A stretch of DNA of 16,500 bases from an uncultured Polycyclovorans sp. (lineage in GTDB: Bacteria > Pseudomonadota > Gammaproteobacteria > Nevskiales > Nevskiaceae): positions 1 through 16,500 of the forward strand of contig CAKZHZ010000103.1 in NCBI GenBank assembly GCA_936928855.1, read 5' to 3'. The stretch's first letter is position 1. Each line of letters starts with the position of its first letter. Made by a program: the position numbers and the translations under genes. This document shows positions 4,759 through 11,716 of this stretch, one piece after another. Below the pieces are notes generated by a model. The model did not search any database. It saw nothing but the letters and a program-made list of their open reading frames with translations, and had not been told where the DNA came from.

Positions 4759-7635
4759 TCAGGGCGCCGACAGCGAACGGCTTCCGGTGTTGTCGTCCTG
4801 GTCGCGCACCCACAGCCGCACCACGTCGGTCGACACGGTGCACTGCTGGCCGCCGTCGGCCTCGGCGACGCAATCGGCCATGCGCAGCTGACCGCTCGCC
4901 GTTTCACCGCCCGCCGCCGCGAACGCACCGTGGCGGGCCCAGGGCCGGAAACTGCAGGTATCGCAGATACGCGGGTCCTGGTTGTCGGCAATGAAGGGAA
5001 ACGGGCTGTCCGGATAGCTGCGTGGATACTCGATGGGCGGCACGCGGAACCGCAGGGTCCCTGCCTCGACCACCGGCGCCTCCATGGCAATACCGGGCCA
5101 CACCGTCACCTCGAACGGCGCCGAGCAGAAGGCATAGGCGGTGGTCGCGCCCCCCTGGCGCGACTGGCCGTCGACACAGAAGCGGTAGCGACCCGGCGGG
5201 GTACTGCCCAGGCGTGCGGGGCTGGCGCTGTAAGCCTCGAAACTGGCGGTCCACCGCCATTCCTGCTGCCCGGCATAGGTGCGTAACACGCCCGGCAGCC
5301 CCTGCGGAAACTGCACCCGCACCGGCACTTCGCCACTACCGTCGGCCACCGTGATCCAGTCACCCGCAGCTTCGGCGCGTTCAACCCGCACGCGGGGGGC
5401 ATCCACCGCCGTCGACCCGCCACGCCACTGCAGGTGGGCCGCCTGAAAGCGGTGAATGGCCTCGGGCTGGGTGAGGATCCCGGGTGCACCGGCATCGTCC
5501 GGCAGCCCCTGCTGCCACAGCGTATCGCCCTGGGCCGCCAGCAGGCCGACGCTGCGCGCCAATGTCTGCTGTCGCAGTTCGTCGACGGCGGCCAGCAGGT
5601 CCAGCGGTTCGCCGGCCAGTTCCGGGCCACCGCGCAGGGCTGCACCCATGCGCACCAGCCGCGTCGCCATGTAGTCGGCGGTATGGGGGCCGTAGGCAGT
5701 CAGCGCCTTGCGATAGTGATCGCGGTTCATGTACTCCCGGTAGCTCACCGTGTAGCCGTTGTAGTCACCGGCATGCCCCACGGCAACCACCAGGGGATAG
5801 CCCGGCAGCCCCAGATCCTGGATCTCCTCGTGGGTGAAGTTGCCCTTGATGGCCGCGGGATCGGCCGGTTCGCTACCCGCCTGCAGCACATAGCCCGGCG
5901 CATCCCAACCGCGGGCATCGTTGTGCACCTGGGCCCGCATGCGGGCGATGGCCTCCGGCGATGCGTCCATGCCCGGAATCTCGTCGGCGCGGTTCTCCTG
6001 ATCCGCGGGATCGAAGTACTGCGCCTGCAGTCCGCAGGCATCGGCATGGGCGGGATCGTCGCGCCAGTCGGGCATCAGGCAGGCCCAGTCGAAGCCGTTG
6101 AACTGGTTGCCGGCCCGCGCATCCAGACGGGACTCCAGATTGAGCACGAGATCGACCTGTGGCTCGCAGGCACAGGAAGCCAACAGCACCTCGCCGATGC
6201 GAAACGCCTGCAGCCGCAGCCGCAGGTTCTCCTCCACCAATGGCGCGCCTGGCGCGCCATAGTGGTCCGGCAACGGAATCCCCTCGGCCTTGAGGGTGGC
6301 GAACAGCCGCGCGCTGGCGCCGGTCAGCGCGTTGTCGCCGGGCACGCCGGTGCGGGCGCAGTCGGGCAGGCCCAGCACCGGCACCCCCAGGTCGCCGCCG
6401 ATGCTCAGTTCGGTATTGCAGTTGGACACGGTGGGCAGCGGGTGCGACAGCGGCCCCGGCACCCAGGCATTGCGGTGGTCGACGGAAAAGTCACTGCTGA
6501 ACGGCACCCGGGCCTCGCCGTCACCGATCTGCTGCCAGGCGCGCACGATGTCATCGGCGAGATAGCGCACGTTGCGCTCGGTCTGCACATACCCCTCGTG
6601 GTTCCAGTCCCGCAGCACCCGCTCGCCGGGCGCGCAGTCGTCCTGCACCGGCGCCTCGGCGTCGCCCGGCCAGCGGCCACAGACCCGGCCCTGATCGTCC
6701 AGCAATTCGGCCTCGTCGCCGCTGTTCTCGGCGCTGCCGACATCGCCCTGGCTGAACACCAGCGGCACCCCCAGCGCCTGCCCGACGAAGCGCTCCAGCG
6801 GCGCCACGAAATCGCCGCTGTGGAGATCATGCGGGTCTAGGCTCTCCGGGTGCTCGCCCCAGTTCACCCACACCGCCAGCGGTTGCGGGTCGGCAGGGTC
6901 GGTCAAATCATCGAACCGCATCACCACCAGACCGTGATCGCCGAACTCCAGTGGATAGCCGGCCGGCGAGCCGTCGCGCGCCGTGGCCAGCCGCACCACG
7001 TTGCCCTTGTAGACCCGGTGGCGGATCTCGGTGGCCCCCATGCGCGCCGGCCGCAGATCGGCGGCGGCCTGTTCGATGGCGGCCGCCATCTGCCGCGCCT
7101 GCCGCTCGAAGAAGCGGGCATCGAACACGTCCTGAAACAACCACACCCCGACCGCCAGCGTGCTGGCATAGGCGCTGCTGTGATTGTGCGTGACGTGGTG
7201 CAGGATCTGGTCGTAGCCGATCCCGGAATCGCCCGCGTCGAGCAGCTGGCCGACACGCCGCAGCAACATGTCCTGGGCGATGTAGTTGTCGGTCTTGAGC
7301 AGCGCCAGCCGTTGGCCGTCCCGCCCTTCGATCACCACCGCCCGCGCACTCAGGCGTGACTGGATCCCGTAGCTGGCGTGCTTCAGCGTATGGGTCAGGA
7401 ACGGGTCGAAGTCGCCGTTGATCAGACCGCCCAGGGTATCGGTGGCGTAGTCGCAGTACTGGCCGGCGCAGTACCCCACCTCCGGGGTCATATCCACCAC
7501 GCCCACCCCGACCCGCACCGTCACCGCCGCCGCCGGGGGCGCTGAGGGCGGCGGCGTGGAGACGGTCAGGGGCTCACTGCCACCGCAGGCCGACAGCAGC
7601 AGCGCCATCGCGAAGCCGCCGATACGCGCGCGCAT
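4759..7635 (-). CDS. Neutral ceramidase-family lipoprotein, long form with extra C-terminal domain
   Basis: The start is ATG 7635, one base after the stop of the upstream gene; the open frame extends further but only as a shadow of that gene. The 958-residue product has a lipobox LLSAC (Cys17). Family features are the metal-site-like THNHS (His150, His152), WGEHPES (His262), GDVG-S (297-301), a CEPQVDL segment (Glu491) and GYTVSYREY...ALTAYGPHTADYM (627-655), which matches the C-terminal metal/Tyr region of Pseudomonas-type neutral ceramidase. Such enzymes hydrolyse ceramide to sphingosine and fatty acid. The serine nucleophile of the GDVSP motif is not at its usual place here (GDVGS). About 250 residues after ~700 form a cysteine-rich, Ig-like or beta-rich extension I do not recognise. 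Gly at +2 suggests outer-membrane sorting. Confidence 0.8.
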   Translation of the reverse strand: MRARIGGFAMALLLSACGGSEPLTVSTPPPSAPPAAAVTVRVGVGVVDMTPEVGYCAGQYCDYATDTLGGLINGDFDPFLTHTLKHASYGIQSRLSARAVVIEGRDGQRLALLKTDNYIAQDMLLRRVGQLLDAGDSGIGYDQILHHVTHNHSSAYASTLAVGVWLFQDVFDARFFERQARQMAAAIEQAAADLRPARMGATEIRHRVYKGNVVRLATARDGSPAGYPLEFGDHGLVVMRFDDLTDPADPQPLAVWVNWGEHPESLDPHDLHSGDFVAPLERFVGQALGVPLVFSQGDVGSAENSGDEAELLDDQGRVCGRWPGDAEAPVQDDCAPGERVLRDWNHEGYVQTERNVRYLADDIVRAWQQIGDGEARVPFSSDFSVDHRNAWVPGPLSHPLPTVSNCNTELSIGGDLGVPVLGLPDCARTGVPGDNALTGASARLFATLKAEGIPLPDHYGAPGAPLVEENLRLRLQAFRIGEVLLASCACEPQVDLVLNLESRLDARAGNQFNGFDWACLMPDWRDDPAHADACGLQAQYFDPADQENRADEIPGMDASPEAIARMRAQVHNDARGWDAPGYVLQAGSEPADPAAIKGNFTHEEIQDLGLPGYPLVVAVGHAGDYNGYTVSYREYMNRDHYRKALTAYGPHTADYMATRLVRMGAALRGGPELAGEPLDLLAAVDELRQQTLARSVGLLAAQGDTLWQQGLPDDAGAPGILTQPEAIHRFQAAHLQWRGGSTAVDAPRVRVERAEAAGDWITVADGSGEVPVRVQFPQGLPGVLRTYAGQQEWRWTASFEAYSASPARLGSTPPGRYRFCVDGQSRQGGATTAYAFCSAPFEVTVWPGIAMEAPVVEAGTLRFRVPPIEYPRSYPDSPFPFIADNQDPRICDTCSFRPWARHGAFAAAGGETASGQLRMADCVAEADGGQQCTVSTDVVRLWVRDQDDNTGSRSLSAP

Positions 7636-7636
7636 G

Positions 7637-9454
7637 TCAGCCGCCGTCGCCCAGCAAACCGCACACCGCGTCGGGCAGGCCCAGCGACGAGCACAGGGGC
7701 GCCAGCGGCGTATCGGGGTCGAGCAAACCGCAGAACGCCTCGGGCACGCCGGCCTCCCGGCAACGCTCGGCATAGGCGTCCTGCACGAACTCCAGCCGCA
7801 GCGCGATATCCACCAGCAGGCAGTTGCCGGCCGCCGGATCGACGCAGCCGCGCAGGTAGTCCGGCACGGCGGCAGAGGCCGGCGCATCGAACAGCGGGAT
7901 ATAGCCCTGCAGGCGCAGCAGCGGCGCCGTCAGCGGCCCCAGCGAGACGAACTCCTCATAGCCGGTGAACGGCACCAGAAATCCGGTCTCGCCGGTCAGG
8001 TCGATATAGCTGAACTCCTCTTCCGGCAGGATGTAGCCGAAGGAGTTCTGTGTGAGGCCCAACAGCATGACCGTGGCATCCGGATTGGCCTGCGCCGCCA
8101 GGTCACGGATGAACTGGCCGAACGTGTTGGTGGCCTCGCCCGGGATGGTGGCCATCTCCAGCCCGCCGGCGCCCCCGATACTGACCCGGGTCACCCGGGT
8201 GTCGGCGGTCAGCGCCACCTGGGCCACCTCGGTGGTCACGGTTTCCAGCAGCGGCCCCAGCGCGGGAATCGACAGCAAGGCCCGTGGGGTGAAGTTGTAG
8301 TAGCGGTTGAATGCGCCCAGGGCCCCCACCGCCGTGAAGGCGGGGTTGGTCACCGGCAAGGTCACCGTCTGCTGGCGGATCGCCAGCTGCGGCGCCAGCG
8401 GACGGAAGCCCTGCGTGGCGGCCAGGCTCGCCAGATCGTTGCCACGGCAGCGCACCCGCTCGTAGGCGTCGGGGTCCTCGGTGACACATTGCCCTCCGGA
8501 GGGTGAGGCATCGGCGATCGGCCCATTGAAGTACAGCGCGACGCCGCCGTCGCGCTCCATGCGCTCCATCGCCCCGAACACGTAATCCGGGTGCGGCACC
8601 CGCGGGTCTTCGTTGATGCTGGTGGGGTGCGCCGCGTACTGCAGGATCTGAGCGACGATGCGGCCCCGGTCATCACGCGCCCGCAACACCACCAGATGAT
8701 CGTCGGCGTCGTCTTCGGGGTCGATCTGCGGCCGGCGGTAGTTGTTGAAGTCGCTGGTGCGGCCTTCCGCCACCGCCAGATTCACCGGGCGCAGCGCCTG
8801 CAAGGCTTCGGCCAGCGCGGCCTCGGCACCGGCGTAGAGCGTGTTGTCGATCCAGTCCTGCGGCACCCCGCCCCACAGCCCCTGGAGGTCGGGACCTGCA
8901 TGCGTGTGGGTCTGGCCGAAGACGATGTCGTCGGCGCTGAGGCAGAGGTCCTCGGCACAGCTCAGGGCCACCAAGCGCGCCCGCAGCGCCTCTTGAATGA
9001 GATTGCCGGCGCCGATGGCATCGAGGGTGACGAACAGCACCCGCACCTCGCCCTGCGTCAGCAGCATCAGTCGCAGGCTGATCGGCTCCTCGTCATGGTG
9101 CACGGTGCTGACGTGCACGGGCGCCGAAGCCGGCTCGGTGAGGCTGGCGCCCAGCGCGGCAAAGGGGTTGGGTAGATTCTGCGTGGGATTGAGCCCGAAG
9201 CCGCCCAGGTTGAACCGCTGGGTATGTTCGCCAATGCCCAGGCGCGGCTCCGTCACGCCTTCGATGTGCGCCTCGCTGGGCGCCACCGACACCCGTGCCG
9301 CGCCCGCGCACAGCACCGCGCCCTCGCAGCGGCGTGGCCCCTCGCCGTCGCCCCCATCCCCGCCGGACACCGCCAGCGGTTCACTGCGACCGCAGGCCGC
9401 CAGCACGACGCACACCATCCCCAGGGCCAGGCCCCGGAATCCCTTCCCATCCAT
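7637..9454 (-). CDS. Neutral/alkaline ceramidase-family lipoprotein, short form
   Basis: ATG 9454 follows a GGAGG site seven bases away. The 605-residue protein has a lipobox VLAAC (Cys21). The ceramidase N-terminal domain fills most of it: GIGEHTQRFN opening, GQTHTHAGPD (His183, His185), QYAAHPTSIN (His276), an NGPIADASP segment whose Ser317 corresponds to the catalytic serine region, IPGEATNTFG (Glu440) and FGYILPEEEF (Tyr474). These correspond to the zinc ligands His, His, Glu, Tyr known in Pseudomonas aeruginosa ceramidase, so an active amidase is likely; the true substrate (ceramide or another N-acyl lipid) is not shown. The C-terminus carries cysteine-rich repeats (GLPDAVCGLLGDGG). It forms an operon with the next gene. 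After each lipobox the two share CG(R/G)SEPL(A/T)VS, which points to a paralogous pair. Confidence 0.85.
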   Translation of the reverse strand: MDGKGFRGLALGMVCVVLAACGRSEPLAVSGGDGGDGEGPRRCEGAVLCAGAARVSVAPSEAHIEGVTEPRLGIGEHTQRFNLGGFGLNPTQNLPNPFAALGASLTEPASAPVHVSTVHHDEEPISLRLMLLTQGEVRVLFVTLDAIGAGNLIQEALRARLVALSCAEDLCLSADDIVFGQTHTHAGPDLQGLWGGVPQDWIDNTLYAGAEAALAEALQALRPVNLAVAEGRTSDFNNYRRPQIDPEDDADDHLVVLRARDDRGRIVAQILQYAAHPTSINEDPRVPHPDYVFGAMERMERDGGVALYFNGPIADASPSGGQCVTEDPDAYERVRCRGNDLASLAATQGFRPLAPQLAIRQQTVTLPVTNPAFTAVGALGAFNRYYNFTPRALLSIPALGPLLETVTTEVAQVALTADTRVTRVSIGGAGGLEMATIPGEATNTFGQFIRDLAAQANPDATVMLLGLTQNSFGYILPEEEFSYIDLTGETGFLVPFTGYEEFVSLGPLTAPLLRLQGYIPLFDAPASAAVPDYLRGCVDPAAGNCLLVDIALRLEFVQDAYAERCREAGVPEAFCGLLDPDTPLAPLCSSLGLPDAVCGLLGDGG

Positions 9455-9487
9455 GAATTCGCCTCCATCTTCCGGGGGTCTGGGGGC

Positions 9488-9536
9488 ACGGGACCGTCCC
9501 GTTTCCTGACCCTCTCGTCATATGGTTGTCATTTTA
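9488..9536. promoter_or_regulatory. Divergent control region of the ceramidase operon: palindrome, Pho-like repeat and -10
   Basis: Three elements lie between the ceramidase start (9454) and rsmB (9620). A perfect 15-base palindrome, ACGGGAC-C-GTCCCGT, occupies 9488-9502 and lies within the expected leader of the ceramidase operon. A Pho-like pair, TCGTCAT (9515-9521) and TTGTCAT (9526-9532) with a 4-base spacer, reads on the plus strand. On the minus strand TAAAAT (9536-9531) could be the -10 of the ceramidase operon and overlaps the Pho-like pair. The Pho-like pair points towards rsmB and has no -10 at the right distance, so its role is uncertain. Confidence 0.4.
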
Positions 9537-9587
9537 GGCGCCTGCCGCGCTCCGTCACAGGTAAATCCGGCCCCGCGCCCGAATCAT

Positions 9588-9593
9588 TAGAAT
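9588..9593 (+). promoter_or_regulatory. Probable -10 of rsmB
   Basis: TAGAAT is a good -10 hexamer 27 bases before the rsmB start. No clear -35 is visible upstream. Confidence 0.4.
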
Positions 9594-9619
9594 GCGCGTC
9601 CCGCCGACGATCAGCCGCC

Positions 9620-10927
9620 ATGTCCCACCCCGCCAGCCCCGCCACCAGCCGCGCCACGGCCGCCCGTGCCGTGGCCGCCGTGCGCCGGGGCCGCAGCCTC
9701 GACGATGCCCTCCCGGCCCAGGCCGACAGTCTCGCCCGGGCGATCAGCTACGGCGTGCTGCGGCAGCTCACCCGTCTCGACGTCCTGCTCGACAGCCTCA
9801 CCGAGCGCCCCCTGAAGAAGGGCAGCGACCTGCAGGCCCTGGTGCTGTGCGGCCTGCACCAGCTGCTGGACATGGCGGTGCCGGCCCATGCGGCGCTCAA
9901 CGAAACGGTCAATGCCTGCGCCTTGATCGAGCAGCCTCGGGCCCGCGGGCTGGTCAATGCACTGCTGCGCCGGGTACAGCGGGAAGGCCCGGCACTGGTC
10001 GCGGCGCTGCCGGGTCATGCCGCCGTGCGCTGGTCGTACCCGGACTGGATGCTCGATACCCTGCAGCAGGACTGGGGCGCGCGCACCGAGGCGGTGCTGG
10101 CTTCGGGCAATGAGCAGGCGCCGATGACCTTGCGGGTCAACCGGCGGCAGGGCTCGGTGAGCGACTATCAGGCCCGCCTGCAGGCCGAAGGTCTGGCATC
10201 CACCCTGATCGAGGGTCTCCCTGACGCCCTGCGACTCACGCAGGCGGTCGCGGTCGAACGCCTGCCCGGCTTCACCACCGGCGCCGTCTCGGTGCAGGAC
10301 GCCTCGGCCCAACTGGCCGCCGACCTGCTCGACGTGCGGGACGGCCAGCGGGTGCTCGATGCCTGCGCCGCGCCCGGCGGCAAGACCGCGCACCTGCTGG
10401 AACGGGCCGACGTGCAGGTCACAGCTCTCGACAGCGACCCCACCCGCCTGGGCCGCATGCGTCGCAGCCTCGACCGCCTGGGTCTGCAGGCCCACCTGGC
10501 GCTGTCTGACGCCGCCGACGTCAAACGCTGGTGGGATGGTGAACCCTTTGACCGCATCCTGATCGACGCCCCCTGCTCAGGCACCGGCGTGATCCGCCGT
10601 CACCCCGACATCAAGTGGCTGCGCCGCGACACCGACATCCCCCCCCTGGTCCTGACCCAGCGCCGCCTGCTGGACCGGCTGTGGCCCCTGCTCAAGCCCG
10701 ACGGCGTGTTGGTGTATGCCACCTGTTCGGTGCTGCGCGCGGAAGGGGACGCGGGCATCAAGACGTTTCTGCAGCGTACGCCGGATGCCCGCCCCGCCGC
10801 CGTGCCGGCACCGGTCGGCCTGGCCGAGCGCTGCGGTCTGCGCATCCCGCCCGGTGGCGACTTCGACGGCTTCTACTACGCGCGACTGACCCGTCGCGGC
10901 AATCTTCCCGTCACTGGCGTACGCTAG
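9620..10927 (+). CDS. rsmB: 16S rRNA m5C967 methyltransferase RsmB
   Basis: This cytoplasmic S-adenosylmethionine enzyme methylates cytosine 967 of 16S rRNA. The 435 residues match the family length. An N-terminal NusB-like RNA-binding domain covers about 1-130 (RLDVLLDSL, HAALNETVNACALI, RGLVNALLRRV). The methyltransferase domain has the SAM motif DACAAPGGKT (247-256), DAPCSGTGVIRRHPDIKWLR (316-335, Cys319) and YATCS (366-370, catalytic Cys369). I chose ATG 9620, which aligns with normal starts; the frame is open upstream to 9224 but only as antisense of the ceramidase gene. In many gammaproteobacteria rsmB follows fmt directly; here about 6.8 kb intervene. Confidence 0.96.
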   Translation: MSHPASPATSRATAARAVAAVRRGRSLDDALPAQADSLARAISYGVLRQLTRLDVLLDSLTERPLKKGSDLQALVLCGLHQLLDMAVPAHAALNETVNACALIEQPRARGLVNALLRRVQREGPALVAALPGHAAVRWSYPDWMLDTLQQDWGARTEAVLASGNEQAPMTLRVNRRQGSVSDYQARLQAEGLASTLIEGLPDALRLTQAVAVERLPGFTTGAVSVQDASAQLAADLLDVRDGQRVLDACAAPGGKTAHLLERADVQVTALDSDPTRLGRMRRSLDRLGLQAHLALSDAADVKRWWDGEPFDRILIDAPCSGTGVIRRHPDIKWLRRDTDIPPLVLTQRRLLDRLWPLLKPDGVLVYATCSVLRAEGDAGIKTFLQRTPDARPAAVPAPVGLAERCGLRIPPGGDFDGFYYARLTRRGNLPVTGVR

Positions 10928-10930
10928 CCT

Positions 10931-10961
10931 GCGGCGCACTGAGATGGTGCGCCGCACCATC
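10931..10961 (+). promoter_or_regulatory. Two overlapping, mutually exclusive hairpins in the rsmB-OMP gap
   Basis: Stem A pairs GCGGCGCAC (10931-10939) with GTGCGCCGC (10947-10955), a perfect 9-base stem with a 7-base loop. Stem B pairs GATGGTGC (10943-10950) with GCACCATC (10954-10961), a perfect 8-base stem with a 3-base loop. They share bases and cannot form together. There is no T-run, so this is not an ordinary terminator. The region starts three bases after the rsmB stop and ends about seven bases before the ribosome site GGGAGAG of the next gene. Confidence 0.6.
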
Positions 10962-10979
10962 ACAACGGGAGAGACCTCA

Positions 10980-11570
10980 ATGAAAAAGTGGATTGCAATG
11001 GCGGCCCTGGCGGGGGCGATGCCCATGGCCGCCAACGCCGAGATTCTGGCCTCGGTGGAAGCCTTCGGATCGTTCAGCGAGTTCGACTATGGCGGCGGCG
11101 CCAATGAGGACAGTGACGGCTTCGGCCTGCGCGGTCGCGTCAACCTGCCGGGCACCGGCTTCTTCGCCCGCGCCGAACTGCTGGACGAGGAAACCGACAG
11201 TGGCGACGACTACACCGAAACCCGCCTCGGCGGCGGTATCAGCACCTCCCTGACGCCGGTGCTGGAGTTCACCGGCGAGCTGCAGTACATCGATGGCGAC
11301 TATGCCGGTGGTGAAGCGGATGGCTACGGCGCCTTCGTCGGCCTGGAAGCCGGCCTGCCCATCGTCAGCCTGTACGGCCGTGCCGGACTGGCCTGGCTGG
11401 ATCTCGACAACGGCCCGGACATGGACGGCACCGAGTTCACCCTGGGCGCCTACGTCGGCCTCGGCATCATCGGACTGTTCGCCGAGTACCGCATGCTGAC
11501 GCTGGAGCCGGATGGCTTCGCCGACGTCGACATCGACGGCTACCGCCTGGGGGCCCGCGTCGCGTTCTGA
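10980..11570 (+). CDS. Small outer-membrane beta-barrel protein
   Basis: ATG 10980 follows a GGGAGAG site at 10968-10974. The 196-residue product has a classic signal peptide (MKKWIAMAALAGAMPMAANA, cleavage after residue 20). The rest is alternating polar/hydrophobic strands separated by acidic, glycine-rich loops (GGGANEDSDG, DEETDSGDD, LDNGPDMDG) and ends RLGARVAF with the terminal Phe typical of BAM substrates. Its size fits an eight-stranded barrel of the YfaZ/OmpX/OmpA-like kind. I cannot name the exact family or ligand; the acidic loops suggest cation binding but that is inference. A longer in-frame start at 10944 falls inside the hairpin and would spoil the signal peptide. A strong terminator follows, so it is probably monocistronic. 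Confidence 0.8.
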   Translation: MKKWIAMAALAGAMPMAANAEILASVEAFGSFSEFDYGGGANEDSDGFGLRGRVNLPGTGFFARAELLDEETDSGDDYTETRLGGGISTSLTPVLEFTGELQYIDGDYAGGEADGYGAFVGLEAGLPIVSLYGRAGLAWLDLDNGPDMDGTEFTLGAYVGLGIIGLFAEYRMLTLEPDGFADVDIDGYRLGARVAF

Positions 11571-11591
11571 GGCCCGCATCACGTCACCCCG

Positions 11592-11616
11592 AGGGAGGCT
11601 TCGGCCTCCCTTTTTT
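11592..11616 (+). terminator. Rho-independent terminator with UUCG tetraloop
   Basis: GGGAGGC (11593-11599), the loop TTCG, GCCTCCC (11604-11610) and six T residues (11611-11616) form a textbook terminator for the outer-membrane protein gene. The C(UUCG)G loop is extra stable. Confidence 0.93.
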
Positions 11617-11632
11617 ATGGGCACCGTCGCAC

Positions 11633-11688
11633 CTGTCATCAATTCGCCATGTCACTGTCATAAAGCCGCTATGCCCGCGCCCTAGCCT
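11633..11688 (+). promoter_or_regulatory. Tandem Pho boxes (four half-sites) with -10: PhoB-type promoter
   Basis: Half-sites occur every 11 bases: CTGTCAT (11633-11639, perfect), TCGCCAT (11644-11650), CTGTCAT (11655-11661, perfect) and CCGCTAT (11666-11672, weak). Two perfect consensus half-sites exactly 22 bases apart are unlikely by chance in high-GC DNA. TAGCCT (11683-11688) starts ten bases after the fourth unit, and a TATGCC at 11670 would fit if only the first three count. The promoter reads towards the glycosyltransferase at 11717 and follows the terminator of the previous gene, so it is an independent unit. Confidence 0.82.
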
Positions 11689-11716
11689 GCCCGCAGTCCA
11701 AAGGAGCGACCAGCCA

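Noticed and set aside
2835..5090. A 751-codon open frame on the minus strand
   Set aside because: It is antisense to the choice-of-anchor lipoprotein, crosses the 4704-4730 terminator, has repetitive A/G/V/D-rich composition and no recognisable domain; long antisense frames are expected at this GC content.
5434..6840. A 468-codon open frame on the plus strand
   Set aside because: It lies antisense inside the long ceramidase-family gene and has no domain, signal or ribosome site worth reporting.
7636..7887. N-terminal extension of the long ceramidase-family protein
   Set aside because: It is out of frame inside the upstream paralogue; the lipobox start at 7635, one base after the upstream stop, is far better.
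7556..8506. A 316-codon open frame on the plus strand
   Set aside because: It is antisense to the two ceramidase-family genes, rich in R/G/Q and without motifs.
9224..9619. N-terminal extension of RsmB by 132 codons
   Set aside because: It overlaps the ceramidase 5' end in antisense and does not resemble the family; the NusB-like domain begins after ATG 9620.
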